From Cupriavidus necator (GTDB lineage: Bacteria > Pseudomonadota > Gammaproteobacteria > Burkholderiales > Burkholderiaceae), in NCBI GenBank assembly GCA_022041995.1, contig CP074390.1:2232001-2296000 (forward strand): 64,000 nt of DNA, read 5' to 3'. Positions within the stretch are counted from its first letter, which is position 1. Each line of letters opens with the position of its first letter. The notes beneath the pieces are model-generated. The model made no database searches. It saw only the letters and a program-made list of their open reading frames with translations, and had not been told where the DNA came from. The translations under genes and the position numbers were made by a program. This document shows positions 24,002-33,120 of the stretch, piece after piece.

Positions 24002-24772
24002 ATGGCGCAAATCCAGCTCGTCGACTCAGTAAGGGACCGCGTTTCCGACGCCGAATGGCAAATGCGCGTGGACCTGGCGGCCGCGTACCGCCTGGTCGCC
24101 CACTTCGGCTGGGACGACCTGATCTTCACCCATATCTCGGCACGCGTGCCCGATGCGCCGGACCAGTTCCTGATCAACCCTTACGGGATGATGTTCGACG
24201 AGATCACGGCATCCAGCCTGGTCAAGGTCGACCACGAAGGGCAGCCCGTGCTGGAAACGCCGTATGACGTCAACCCGGCCGGCTTCATCATCCACAGCGC
24301 CGTGCATGAGGCGCGCCCCGAAGTCGGCTGCGTGATGCACACGCATACCTCGCACGGCGTCGCCGTCTCGGCGCAGCAGGCGGGCCTGCTGCCGATCTCG
24401 CAGCAATCGATGTTTGCCCTGACCGGGCTGGCGTATCACGACTATGAAGGCGTGGCGCTGCGCGAGGACGAGAAGGCGCGGCTGGTGGCTGACCTGGGCC
24501 GCTGCAAGCAGATGATCCTGCGCAACCATGGCCTGCTGACGTGCGGGCGCACGGTATCCGATGCTTTCCTGACCATGTACACGCTGGAGTCCGCCTGCCG
24601 CATCCAGATCCTGGCGCAAAGCGGCGGCACGCCGCTGACCATGGTGCCCGAAGCCGCCAGCGCCAACATGGGCCAGCAGGCGCGCCAGGCCACCAAGGGC
24701 AAGGGCTCCGGCCTGGCCTGGCCGGGCCTGCTGCGCCGCCTCGACCGCATCAACCCTGACTACCGCAACTGA
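24002..24772 (+). CDS. Class II aldolase/adducin family protein
   Basis: 256 residues from the ATG at 24002 (GGGAGG upstream); an upstream ATG at 23972 lacks a site. Metal-binding motifs of the family are present: HSAVHEARPEVGCVMHTHTSHGVAVS (zinc His pair) and a later His in ILRNHGLLTCG. Members cleave or epimerise sugar phosphates or act as decarboxylases; the substrate is unknown. It is followed 2 bp later by a hydroxyacid dehydrogenase, so both likely act in one short catabolic route under the divergent Crp/Fnr regulator. Confidence 0.88.
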   Translation: MAQIQLVDSVRDRVSDAEWQMRVDLAAAYRLVAHFGWDDLIFTHISARVPDAPDQFLINPYGMMFDEITASSLVKVDHEGQPVLETPYDVNPAGFIIHSAVHEARPEVGCVMHTHTSHGVAVSAQQAGLLPISQQSMFALTGLAYHDYEGVALREDEKARLVADLGRCKQMILRNHGLLTCGRTVSDAFLTMYTLESACRIQILAQSGGTPLTMVPEAASANMGQQARQATKGKGSGLAWPGLLRRLDRINPDYRN

Positions 24773-24774
24773 CC

Positions 24775-25704
24775 ATGGCCATTCTTGTCCACCTGCCGTC
24801 GTTCATGGCGGTCCCCATTACCGCCGCACTGCGCGAAGCCGCGCCGGATATCACCGTGTGGAACGGCCGCGAGGCCGCCGTCGCGGAAGAGGTCGAGGCC
24901 ATCATCGCCTGGGGCCTGAAGCCCGGCGTGCTGCAGGCCTACCCGCAGCTGCACCTGGTCTGCGCCGCCACCGCGGGCGTCGACAAGCTGCTCGCCGCGC
25001 CGGACCTGCCCGACAGCATGCCGGTCACGCGCATCGTCGATCCCGGCCAGCAGGCTGGCATCGCCCACTACGTGCTGGCGATGGCGCTGCGCCATACCCG
25101 CGCGCTCGGCCTGTACGCCGAGCAGCAGCGCCGCGGCGAATGGAAGCGCCACCCGGGGCGCAACCTCTCGCGCTGCCGCGTGGGCGTGCTGGGGCTGGGC
25201 GAGATCGGCAGCGAGGTGGCGCGCATGTTTGCCGCCATCGGCTACCCGGTCAGCGGCTGGAGCCGCGGCGCCAAGCACCTGCCCGGCGTGACCGACTTCA
25301 CCGGCGACGACGGGCTGGACGCGATGCTGGCGCAAAGCGACATCCTGGTCTGCACGCTGCCGCTGACGCCGCGCACCGAGGGCATGCTCAACCGGCAGAC
25401 GCTGTCGCGGCTGCCCAAGGGCGCGTTCTTCATCAACGTCGGGCGTGGCGAGCATGTGGTCGAGCCCGACCTGATCGCACTGATCGACGCAGGCCACCTC
25501 GCCGGCGCGGCGCTGGATGTCTTTGCCAAGGAGCCGCCCGCGGCGGACGATCCGGTCTGGAACCATCCCCGCATCGAGGCCACGCCGCATATCGCGGCGG
25601 ATCCCTCGTACCAGCTGGTCGCGCAGCAGTGCATCGAGAACCTGCGGCGCGCGCGCGACGGACGGCCGTTGCTGAACCTGGTGAACCGGCAGGCCGGGTA
25701 CTGA
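24775..25704 (+). CDS. Glyoxylate/hydroxypyruvate reductase A-like 2-hydroxyacid dehydrogenase
   Basis: 309 residues, the size of GhrA. The NAD(P) Rossmann motif is RVGVLGLGEIGSEVARMF, followed by GWSRG, which suggests NADPH. The catalytic Arg (NVGRGEHVVE), Glu (FAKEPPAADDPVW) and His (TPHIAADPS) regions are intact. The family reduces glyoxylate and hydroxypyruvate. Encoded with the class II aldolase, it may reduce or oxidise the aldolase product. Confidence 0.85.
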   Translation: MAILVHLPSFMAVPITAALREAAPDITVWNGREAAVAEEVEAIIAWGLKPGVLQAYPQLHLVCAATAGVDKLLAAPDLPDSMPVTRIVDPGQQAGIAHYVLAMALRHTRALGLYAEQQRRGEWKRHPGRNLSRCRVGVLGLGEIGSEVARMFAAIGYPVSGWSRGAKHLPGVTDFTGDDGLDAMLAQSDILVCTLPLTPRTEGMLNRQTLSRLPKGAFFINVGRGEHVVEPDLIALIDAGHLAGAALDVFAKEPPAADDPVWNHPRIEATPHIAADPSYQLVAQQCIENLRRARDGRPLLNLVNRQAGY

Positions 25705-25720
25705 TCCTCCGGCACGCCGG

Positions 25721-27733
25721 CTACGTCACGGTCACATCCGCCGTGCCTGCCGTTACCTCCAGCAGCCGCGTACTCGCCGTGGCCGGCTGGTCTGGCGCCG
25801 TGGTGCCCGCAAGCAGCTTGAGCGTATGGAAGGTGCAGCTCAGCTTCTGCGGCGTCAGCGTGACCAGCGCATAGCCCTCTGTGTTGGTGTCGGTGTGGCG
25901 CAGCCACGGATTGAAGGCGCGCAAGGTGGCATCGAAGGTGTTCACCACCGCGCCGCCCACGTTGCTGTAGACCAGTTCGCGCAGCGCGGCGAAGGCCTGG
26001 TCGTTGTCGACGATGGCGCGGAATGAGCTGAGCAGGGAGTTGCTCGACAGGCCGGCTGTGACCAGGTCCACCATCACCGGTGCGGGCGTTGCGGCATCGT
26101 AGTCATCCATCACCTGCCCGCCGAAGAAGGCATGGATATCGCCGCTCAGCGCCACCACGTTGCGGATGCCGTTGGTCTTCAGGAACGCCATCAGGTTCTT
26201 GCGCTCGGCGTTGTACCCGTCCCACTGGTCGGCATTGAGGATAAAGCGGTCGAGCAGCGCAATGGCCGGCAGCCGGCTTTCGATCAGGGGCCTGATGTTG
26301 GCGTCGAACGCGGCGCTGTCGATGCCGACCTGCGCCAGTACATTGCGCAGCGCCGTATAGGCCAGGTTGGCATAGGTGCCGGCGGTCTTGGCCGCGCGCA
26401 GGTCGTCGGCCAGCGCGTTGGCAATGGCAGTCTCCAGCGAGGACAGGGCATTGTTGGCCAGGACCAGCGCCCTGGCGATCAGCCGCGCCACCGCCTGGAT
26501 CACATCCACCTGCATGCGCAGCAGCGACACCTGGTTGCCCCACAGCTTCCACGTGGTGGCGTCGGCGCCGACGCGGTCCTGCCACCACGCGCGCTGCGCA
26601 TCGCCCAGCATCGAGACGGGCGTCAGCGCGTTGCCGGCGGCGGCAATCTTCTGCGCCTCGGCCGCGGCCAGCGTCGCGGCCGGGACGAAGTACAGGGCGC
26701 CGACCGCGCGGCCGGTGGATTGCTCGGAGATGATGTGGTCGGCGCGGTACAGGCGCTCGTCGGTCATCAGCAGGGTGGCGAGATTGCCGAAGGTAAACGA
26801 GCGATAGGTCTGGATGTTCTGGAACGACGGGTTGTTGACGTCCAGGCTGACATCGGCCGGCATGAACTCGAACCACGCCTGGTTGGCGGCGCGCCGGCGC
26901 GCGGTGTGCGGCGTCAGGTCGTCGTCGGAGTCATAGGTCTGCCGGTCCTGCCAGCAGTTGTCCGAGAACTCATGGTCGTCCCAGATCGCAATCATCGGGA
27001 ACGCGGCATGCAGTGCCTGCAGGCGCGCATCGGTGCGATAGCTGCGGTACAGGTAGCGGTAGTCGTCGAGCGTGGTGGCGTAGACGCTGCCATCCGGCAG
27101 CGCGGTGCCATTGGGCAGCTGCAGGACGCCGTGGCGGTCCTCCACATTGCCGGCGCGCGAGCCGCCCGGCACGGCTTCGTAGATGTAGTCGCCGACATGG
27201 ACGATGAAATCCAGGTCCTGCTGCACCAGCTCTTCCATGCCAGCCCAGTGGTTGGCGTTCCAGTCCTGGCAGCTGACAAAGGCGAAACGCAGCTGCGACA
27301 AGGGGGTGCCGGGCGCGGCAGCGGTGCGCGTGCGCCCGGCGGTGCTGGGCCGGTTGCCCAGCAGGAAGCGGTAGTAGTAACGGGTGCCGGCCGTGAGGCC
27401 AGTGACCTTGTTGCGGATGGTGTAGTCCCAGTCCGGCAGGGCCATCAGCGGCTGGTTGACCAGCAGGGTCGGCGGCGGGAAATCGGGATCGGTCGACACC
27501 TGCAGCCGCACCACCACCGGGCGTTTGCCGTTGCTGCCTTCCACGCGGGTCCACACCACCACGCTGTCGGGCTTGGGGTCGCCCGAGGCGACGCCATGGA
27601 CGAAATTGAAGTTTTCCGGATTGCCGGTGTCGGGTTCCGGCTCGGCATCGCCGCCGCCGCAGGCGCTCAGCCCGCCGGTGGCAACGGTGACGGTCAGGAA
27701 ACTTCCCCACTTGAGAAACTGGCGGCGGTCCAT
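25721..27733 (-). CDS. phoD: Alkaline phosphatase D (PhoD-type), Tat-exported
   Basis: 670 residues from the ATG at 27733, which GGAGGAG precedes; in-frame sequence upstream is not needed. The N-terminus is a twin-arginine signal (DRRQFLKWGS) with a Cys lipobox-like end (GGLSACGGGD). A PhoD N-terminal domain (VASGDPKPDSVVVWTRVEG) is followed by the metallophosphoesterase core: SCQDW, VHVGDYIYEAVPG, IWDDHEFSDN and SGDIHAFFGGQ. It hydrolyses phosphomono- and diesters outside the cytoplasm. Length (670) is longer than the ~520 of typical PhoD because of a helical insertion (~390-480). Confidence 0.9.
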   Translation of the reverse strand: MDRRQFLKWGSFLTVTVATGGLSACGGGDAEPEPDTGNPENFNFVHGVASGDPKPDSVVVWTRVEGSNGKRPVVVRLQVSTDPDFPPPTLLVNQPLMALPDWDYTIRNKVTGLTAGTRYYYRFLLGNRPSTAGRTRTAAAPGTPLSQLRFAFVSCQDWNANHWAGMEELVQQDLDFIVHVGDYIYEAVPGGSRAGNVEDRHGVLQLPNGTALPDGSVYATTLDDYRYLYRSYRTDARLQALHAAFPMIAIWDDHEFSDNCWQDRQTYDSDDDLTPHTARRRAANQAWFEFMPADVSLDVNNPSFQNIQTYRSFTFGNLATLLMTDERLYRADHIISEQSTGRAVGALYFVPAATLAAAEAQKIAAAGNALTPVSMLGDAQRAWWQDRVGADATTWKLWGNQVSLLRMQVDVIQAVARLIARALVLANNALSSLETAIANALADDLRAAKTAGTYANLAYTALRNVLAQVGIDSAAFDANIRPLIESRLPAIALLDRFILNADQWDGYNAERKNLMAFLKTNGIRNVVALSGDIHAFFGGQVMDDYDAATPAPVMVDLVTAGLSSNSLLSSFRAIVDNDQAFAALRELVYSNVGGAVVNTFDATLRAFNPWLRHTDTNTEGYALVTLTPQKLSCTFHTLKLLAGTTAPDQPATASTRLLEVTAGTADVTVT

Positions 27734-27841
27734 GACGCTCCTCCTGTTCTTGCGATCCCGGTCCATGCAGCGCGCAGCCGCGGCCAGGATGCCGCTTGCG
27801 GCACCAGGATTCGTGGGGGCGTGCTGGTTGCTGAATGCATA

Positions 27842-28075
27842 CTAGTAGCTGGTCCGCACGCTCGCTGTCGGTGAGGTTCCGACATCGATATAGGAGGAGG
27901 TCGACTGGTTGGGGTCTGGCACGCGCCCGGCCAGCAGGCCGATCAGCGGACACTGGCTGGCGGTGGCAAGGCGTGCCGCAATCTGCAAGCGCTGCATGAT
28001 CAGGCCAGCCTCGCGCGCCTCGCGCAGCGCCAGTGTCACCGGATCGCGCTCGGGCTCAGCGCAGGCGGCGCAGCG
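27842..28075 (-). pseudogene. Unidentified gene remnant
   Basis: An open stretch of about 77 codons ends at TAG (27842-27844) and reads DPVTLALREAREAGLIMQ, then LQIAARLATASQCPLIGLLAGRVPDP. It has no ribosome site or start of its own and overlaps the tail of the LysR fragment. It could be the tail of a lost gene. I do not recognise the family. Confidence 0.3.
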
Positions 28076-28318
28076 GACTGTCGGCCATGTTGGACAGATA
28101 GTGGACTTCGCGCCGCAGCAGGGTGGCGAACTGCGCGGCCACCGGCGTCATCGGCGAGTCCGCGCGGTAGATCAGGCTGACCGTGTGGCTGGGCAGCTTG
28201 TCTTCGATGGGCAGCGGCACCAGGCCGCTGGCGGCCAGGCGGCCGGCCATCATCTGGCGTGGCAGCACGCATAGCAGGTGGCGGTCCTGCAGCAGCGACT
28301 GGACGAGCGGCGCCTATC
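28056..28318 (-). pseudogene. LysR-type regulator remnant (C-terminal tail)
   Basis: The minus strand reads PLVQSLLQDRHLLCVLPRQM, MAGRLAASGLVPLPI, and SHTVSLIYRADSPMTPVAAQFATLLRREV, which is the end of a LysR substrate-binding domain, with a normal stop at 28056. The frame is closed by a stop upstream at about 28318, so the N-terminal two thirds are missing. This and the adjoining remnant mark one edge of the effector island. The 28319-28495 stretch beside it holds nothing I can name. Confidence 0.6.
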
Positions 28319-28495
28319 GGTGCTGGTGCGCGACAGCACCGGCGGCAGCGTGAGCAACAACAGCATCCGTGATCGATCCGGGCAGCGGGGATGATGCGAA
28401 ATCAGTGAGCGTGGGCTTGCGGCGTCGGTTCCAGGCTATCGCCTTCGCTTGTAAGGCTCGGGGGGCTGCTAAGGCCCGCCGACGTCCGCACGCCC

Positions 28496-29395
28496 TCATA
28501 CGGCGCCGGGACGCAAGCGTATGGAGCCGACAACCGCATCCCATAACTCCAGCGCTTCTTCGTCGCTGGCAAAAGACTCCTTGTTGGTCGGGTAGGCGCT
28601 TTCGCCAACGTGCAGCGAGACGTTCAGATTGGGCTCGGCCAGGGAATCTGCCTTGCCCGGTGCCTCCCACTTGAAGCCGTAGGTCCGTTTGCCATCCTGT
28701 GTGCCCGCGACAAGAATCTCGTCCGCCTGAATCGGGCCGACCGGCCGTTGGCGGTTACGTAGCTGGGCGACGCCGGCTACCGTGCCAAGCAATGCTGCGA
28801 GAACCCCGCCGGCTCGATCGCGCAAGCCTGGTTCTACCTTGTGTTGCGTGTAGGAGGTAATGGTGAACGACACGTCGGGCATGCCGGGCAACTGAATGAC
28901 CATGCGCCAGCTTTCGAGGTTCAGATCGCTATCTCCCAGGATTGCGTCATTTACCACATAGCCAACGCCATTGGGCGTTTCTCCCGGCATAATCTCTCGC
29001 CATTCACTGGCTAATTCTCCTCTACCCGCCAATGCTGATGCTTTCAGACTCGGCGATACATCCCCTGAGTATTTTAAGATTTTTTTTCCCGCACAAAAAT
29101 AGGTCTCGAATCTATAGAATATTTCTGATGTCGGCCTTTTCCATGAGACGAGTGTTATCGATCCGTTGGCGTGGGCTGCACGTTCCACGAACATGCTGCC
29201 CCGTCGGCTATGGCTTGCTCCACGCAGCCTTCTTTCTTCTTGAGCGACTAAACCGTTAAGATCCGCTTGCGCGTTCAAGTTAGGAATTGGTTCAATAATA
29301 TCTTCGTCGAATATATAGCTTTCGATTGTTTTCGCTTCTGCCGGCAGGTCAACCAGATGTCTTCCGATGGCACGAGTTCTCCAGCCCAACGTCAT
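28496..29395 (-). CDS. Tli4-like immunity protein of a type VI lipase effector
   Basis: 299 residues. The N-terminal TRAIGRHLVDLPAEAKTIES resembles the conserved opening of the Tli4 family (x-x-x-IGRxLVDLPAEA), and the C-terminal half contains DCxS-free beta-rich stretches such as PDVSFTITSYTQHKVEPGLRDRAGGVLAALLG. In Pseudomonas, the Tli4/TplEi protein neutralises the lipase Tle4/TplE. Its start overlaps the effector stop by 47 bp, the close coupling usual for toxin-immunity pairs. Unusually, no signal peptide is seen before the domain, although the effector is expected to act in the periplasm; a missed upstream start or a cytoplasmic role is possible. GC here is lower than around it. Confidence 0.7.
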   Translation of the reverse strand: MTLGWRTRAIGRHLVDLPAEAKTIESYIFDEDIIEPIPNLNAQADLNGLVAQEERRLRGASHSRRGSMFVERAAHANGSITLVSWKRPTSEIFYRFETYFCAGKKILKYSGDVSPSLKASALAGRGELASEWREIMPGETPNGVGYVVNDAILGDSDLNLESWRMVIQLPGMPDVSFTITSYTQHKVEPGLRDRAGGVLAALLGTVAGVAQLRNRQRPVGPIQADEILVAGTQDGKRTYGFKWEAPGKADSLAEPNLNVSLHVGESAYPTNKESFASDEEALELWDAVVGSIRLRPGAV

Positions 29396-31193
29396 GCTTC
29401 CCCTTCTTGTGCCATTTTGCGTGCTGAGCGATCTTTATGATCGCGAACATTGTCGCGTAAAGCGAGCGTTGACATTCGTCGCCGTAGCTTCCTTGATGGT
29501 CATAGCCAAATTCCGAGTTACGCAAACCTGGATTCCCTTGTCCATGTGCAAAATTCATCGAGATTCCTTTCCTTCCTGGCGCGGCGCCAGAGTAGCTCGG
29601 TACCGTGCCGTCGCCCGGGCAGTCGGGACCGCCAATAGTCAACCTGAGTCCGCTTGAGGTGCTTAGAGTTCCGTTGCCATCATCGTGAGTGATGCCAATA
29701 TCGCTCATTTTGAGCATGCCAAGACCAGCCGCTTCCCATGCCACCTCGCCCCAGGCGAAACGATTCTTGCTTGCCAATAGCCCAGTGCCGAGCAAGCCGC
29801 CCTTCTCATTGGCAGCATTGCGCTCCCCTTGCGCGCCGTAGTGTGCATAGGTCGGCTCCTTGTATCGTCCTTCGATCGCTTCGTGAAACTCGCGAACTGT
29901 CTCAATGGTTTCGATGAAGCTTTCTCGTGGCGAGCGCTTAGGTCTCTTTTCATTTGGTGAACTATTCTTCGAATTCAGATGCTGAATTTTCCCAGCTGGA
30001 GTCAAGAGATCGATATTGCTATCAGGAAGCAATCCATACCACTCCGGCGAGAGATAGATTTCTGCGTAGGGATTCCTCTGCTGAGGCAACTCGGCCGTGA
30101 TCTTCTTTTTATTGCTCTTGTCGCGAACCTTAAGCCACGGTTTGCCATCGTTGTAATCCGCAGTAGGCAACAACTCAAGCCCTCCCGGCGCCTGCGAAAG
30201 AATGGCGACCACGTCAGCCGCATTGCGCCCGAGAAAAACCTGCTCCACGCTCTCGAACCCTGAGCGCATGCGCTTGTACGTGGCCGGTGCCCCGGTGGCG
30301 GGTTGCACACCATGGGAAACGCCGAGGACTTTGTCGCATTGGTGGATCTCGGTCAGCGCCCGGCTGACCATGCCGCCCATCGAGTGCGTGACGACGATGA
30401 CTTTCTCCGCCATCGCGCGGTTCGGCTTGCTACGCCGAATGCTGCACTGATTGCTGCCTTGGCCGTCCGGAGTGTCCTTGGCAACAACAATCTTGCCTTC
30501 GTTGTAGTACGGCAGGATGGTGTTCTCGATCAGGTCTTGAATTGCCGCGCCGGAGTCGCGATTGCTTTGCAGCCAGTTATATCCACCCGCCCAGATGTCA
30601 AACTGGTAGTTGGCGGCATGGAGGATCTCATCACGGGTCAGGGCCTCACCATTCTCTGCTCCCCAGTCGGTCGGGGCATCCTGCCCGAATTCCGCTGCCC
30701 AGTTCTTCAGGTTGGCCTGGCCCCGCTCGAAGTCATATTCAGCCAGCGAGTTCAGCAAGTGCTGCAATTTCCCCAGAAACGGATGGTAAGACGAGCGCAT
30801 TAACGCTCCCCAACCACGAGCTACCAATACGTTCTTTGGCAGCCCGCTCTGGCCAATGTCAATCGGCCCGCTGGGATCGACTTCGACGGTCTCCGTCGCC
30901 AGGTCACTGGCTCGGTCCTTCGTATTCTTGAACAGATAACTGAAGAGTTGGGCGATCAGGTCCGCTGCGCCGCGCAGGTCGGCGTTGGGTGGGCGCCAGA
31001 CAATGCTCTTTCCGTCTTTCTTCCTGAGGTTGGTTCCCATGATGCCGGGCAGGAAGACGACAGGAATGACGTAGGGCTTGGCAAGGACGATCTTCTCGCG
31101 CTGATCCTCAGCCGGGGTCAAGGTCGCGGAGCAATATTGATCGCCGTTGTTGTCAACGATGCTATGAAGGAGAACGTGACTTGCTTCGGCCAT
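29349..31193 (-). CDS. Tle4-like type VI lipase effector
   Basis: 614 residues from the ATG at 31193; the frame is open 27 codons further but with no ribosome site either way. An alpha/beta-hydrolase plan is clear: PGIMGTNL (49-56, oxyanion region), nucleophile elbow THSMGGM with Ser271, GDGTVPSYSG with the likely Asp, and EFGYDHQGSYGD with the likely His. Members of this family (Pseudomonas TplE/Tle4) are phospholipases injected by the type VI system. The adjacent Tli4-like gene supports the call. No VgrG, PAAR or DUF4123 adaptor gene is in this window. Confidence 0.8.
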   Translation of the reverse strand: MAEASHVLLHSIVDNNGDQYCSATLTPAEDQREKIVLAKPYVIPVVFLPGIMGTNLRKKDGKSIVWRPPNADLRGAADLIAQLFSYLFKNTKDRASDLATETVEVDPSGPIDIGQSGLPKNVLVARGWGALMRSSYHPFLGKLQHLLNSLAEYDFERGQANLKNWAAEFGQDAPTDWGAENGEALTRDEILHAANYQFDIWAGGYNWLQSNRDSGAAIQDLIENTILPYYNEGKIVVAKDTPDGQGSNQCSIRRSKPNRAMAEKVIVVTHSMGGMVSRALTEIHQCDKVLGVSHGVQPATGAPATYKRMRSGFESVEQVFLGRNAADVVAILSQAPGGLELLPTADYNDGKPWLKVRDKSNKKKITAELPQQRNPYAEIYLSPEWYGLLPDSNIDLLTPAGKIQHLNSKNSSPNEKRPKRSPRESFIETIETVREFHEAIEGRYKEPTYAHYGAQGERNAANEKGGLLGTGLLASKNRFAWGEVAWEAAGLGMLKMSDIGITHDDGNGTLSTSSGLRLTIGGPDCPGDGTVPSYSGAAPGRKGISMNFAHGQGNPGLRNSEFGYDHQGSYGDECQRSLYATMFAIIKIAQHAKWHKKGKHDVGLENSCHRKTSG

Positions 31194-31439
31194 GGCGTTG
31201 CTCGCGGGTGAAATCGGCTGGGCACGCTGCCACGGATCCAGATATCGCCCGCGGCAACGCTCTTTGCCGCGCACGGTAACCGCTATCGGTTGAGGATGGA
31301 AGCTGGTTTATTCAGATATCGCAGTTTTTTGCAATTGACTGGAAATATAAATAAAGATTAAGGGATCGCCTATATCAAAACCCTGATGAATTGAGTTATG
31401 CACGATGATCTATTAAGAATTGTTTTTAGCACAAGGAAA
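31194..31439. other. AT-rich intergenic stretch upstream of the effector
   Basis: About 250 bases with clearly lower GC than the surroundings (for example 31310-31440). It holds the promoter of the effector operon and no gene. The low GC supports foreign origin of the effector-immunity pair. Confidence 0.4.
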
Positions 31440-31473
31440 ATGGCGCCGGCACGGTACCCCGTGCCGGCGCCAT
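31440..31473 (-). terminator. Strong intrinsic terminator of the ArsR/AHSA1 operon
   Basis: A perfect 15-bp stem (ATGGCGCCGGCACGG and its complement) with a 4-nt loop is followed on the minus strand by TTTTCC. It lies 16 bases past the AHSA1 stop. The clear stem plus U-tract supports it strongly. Confidence 0.85.
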
Positions 31474-31488
31474 TTCATTCCGGCAACC

Positions 31489-31974
31489 TTACTTCAACTG
31501 CTGCGCAAACTCGTCCAGCTGGCTAATGCAGATATCCCAGCCTTCATAGAACCCAAGCTCCTCATGCTGCTTGCGCGTGGCCTCGTCCGGATGCATCACG
31601 CGCGCAATGTAGCCGGTGCCGTCACCCTCGTCAGCCATGGTAATGACCGCGGTCATGGACAGCCACGGCTTGTTGGGCCGATAGCCGGCCACCAGGGCCG
31701 AGGTTGAGACGATCTTCTCCATCGGCACGATTTCAAGGAAGCAGCCCGGGTTGTCGCTGGTGCCGCCGTCCGGGCCTTTCATTAAGGTGTGGAAGGCACC
31801 GCCGGGGCGCATGTCGAAGGCCAGGACCTCGGTGGTCCAGGGCTTGGGGCACCACCATTCCTTGAGCAGCTTCGGATCGCTCCAGGCACGCCAGACCTTG
31901 GCACGCGGGGCCTTGAGCAGGCGCGAGATGACCAGGTCCTGGCTTTCAGGGCTGGCGGCGTTTTCATTCGGCAT
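31489..31974 (-). CDS. AHSA1/SRPBCC-family protein
   Basis: 161 residues from the ATG at 31974 (AGGAGGAAC upstream). START-like fold signs: DLVISRLLKAPRAKVWRAWSDPKLLKEWWCPKPWTT, DMRPGGAFHTLMKGPDG, and the C-terminal MHPDEATRKQHEELGFYEGWDICISQLDEF, typical of the AHSA1/polyketide-cyclase-like group. It binds a hydrophobic ligand; the ligand is unknown. Encoded with an ArsR regulator, a common pair in soil bacteria. Confidence 0.85.
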   Translation of the reverse strand: MPNENAASPESQDLVISRLLKAPRAKVWRAWSDPKLLKEWWCPKPWTTEVLAFDMRPGGAFHTLMKGPDGGTSDNPGCFLEIVPMEKIVSTSALVAGYRPNKPWLSMTAVITMADEGDGTGYIARVMHPDEATRKQHEELGFYEGWDICISQLDEFAQQLK

Positions 31975-32350
31975 CTGACTGTTCCTCCTGATGAAGGGCT
32001 TCGACAAAGGCGGCCAGGCGGTCGGTACGGGCCTCCCACATGGCGCGCTGGTCGGCCAGCCATTGCTGCGCGTCTGACAGCGGTTGCGGTACCAGTTCGC
32101 AAGTGCGCACGCGCCCCGTCTTGCGCGAGCGGATCAGGCCGCTGCGCTCCAGCACCTGCAGGTGCTTCATGAACGAGGGCAGTGCCATCGTGAATGGTGC
32201 CGCCAACGCCGAGACCGTTTCCGGCCCGCGGCCGAGCACGCTGACAATGGCGCGGCGGGTCGGGTCCGCCAGCGCGTAGAACACGTCGGAAAGCGGGGAC
32301 ATATCGACAGCCTGGGACACGTCAGCAAACTCGGCACAATGGTTAGCCAT
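31964..32350 (-). CDS. ArsR-family transcriptional regulator
   Basis: 128 residues. A winged helix occupies the middle: DVFYALADPTRRAIVSVLGRGPETVSALAAPFTMALPSFMKHLQVLERSGLIRSRKTGRVRTCEL. There is no metal-binding Cys pair. Its stop overlaps the AHSA1 start by 11 bp. This pairing (regulator then SRPBCC protein) is widespread, and the regulator presumably controls its own operon. Confidence 0.88.
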   Translation of the reverse strand: MANHCAEFADVSQAVDMSPLSDVFYALADPTRRAIVSVLGRGPETVSALAAPFTMALPSFMKHLQVLERSGLIRSRKTGRVRTCELVPQPLSDAQQWLADQRAMWEARTDRLAAFVEALHQEEQSDAE

Positions 32351-32396
32351 GTGGCTAAGTATAAGGAGAGAACTGGAAACTGCAAGAGCAAAAATG

Positions 32397-32428
32397 CAAG
32401 GCGCCCCGGGATCAGCCGGGGCGCCTTG
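32397..32428 (-). terminator. Intrinsic terminator of the sulfite dehydrogenase operon
   Basis: A perfect 13-bp stem (CAAGGCGCCCCGG and its complement, 6-nt loop) is followed on the minus strand by CATTTTTGC. It lies 24 bases past the cytochrome stop. Confidence 0.8.
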
Positions 32429-32451
32429 CCATCGGGGAAGCGGGGCGGAGG

Positions 32452-33110
32452 CTATTGCTGCCGCACGTATTCCGCCAACGCCTTGACTTCATCCGCCTTC
32501 AACCCCGCAAACGGCGGCATCGGCACCGATCCCCATTTGCCGCTGCTGCCGCCGCGAATGCTGGCTTCCAGCTTGGCCTGTGCCTGCGCATCGCCCTGAT
32601 AGCGGGCGGCGACTTCGTGATAAGCCGGGCCGACCACCTTCTGCGTCACGCTGTGGCAGCTCAGGCAGGCGTTTCTGGCCAGCAGGCCCTGCACGTCCGC
32701 CGCGGCGGCAGGCGCGGAGGCGGCTGCGGGTGCGGCTGGCGCGGGCTTGCCTGCCTTCTGCGCGATCGCCACGATCTCCGGGTCTTTGATTTTCGCGGAA
32801 CCGTAGGCCACCGCCAGATAGGCGCCGAGCTGTTCGACCTCGCCATCGTCAATCGGCGCACCGTAGGCGCGCTGCATTTTCTTCATCTCGGCGGTCCACT
32901 GCGTCAGGCTCAGGCCGGGCGGCTGGTAGGCGACGTAGTCGGCCGAATGGCAGATCGCGCATTTCTGCATGGCGATGCCGTAGCCGGGCAGCTTCGCGGG
33001 TTTGAGCTTGACGTTCTCCGCCGGCAGCTTGATGTCCTGGGGGCCGCGGACGCGCTACCCGTGCCCAGCAGGGCAAGCGCGAGCAGCATGGAGGGAATGG
33101 ATCGATGCAT
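32452..33110 (-). pseudogene. sorB: Cytochrome c subunit of sulfite dehydrogenase (SorB-like), apparent frameshift
   Basis: The ATG at 33110 opens a signal peptide (SIPSMLLALALLGTGSASA). One missing base in a run of G/C at 33039-33043 then breaks the frame. Past it, the correct frame gives DIKLPAENVKLKPAKLPGYG and the haem motif CAICH, then a linker rich in Ala/Pro and the second haem motif CLSCH, ending at 32452. The homopolymer position makes a sequencing or assembly error plausible; otherwise the protein is lost. It follows the molybdenum subunit gene by 10 bp. Confidence 0.7.
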
Positions 33111-33120
33111 GGCGCGTTCC

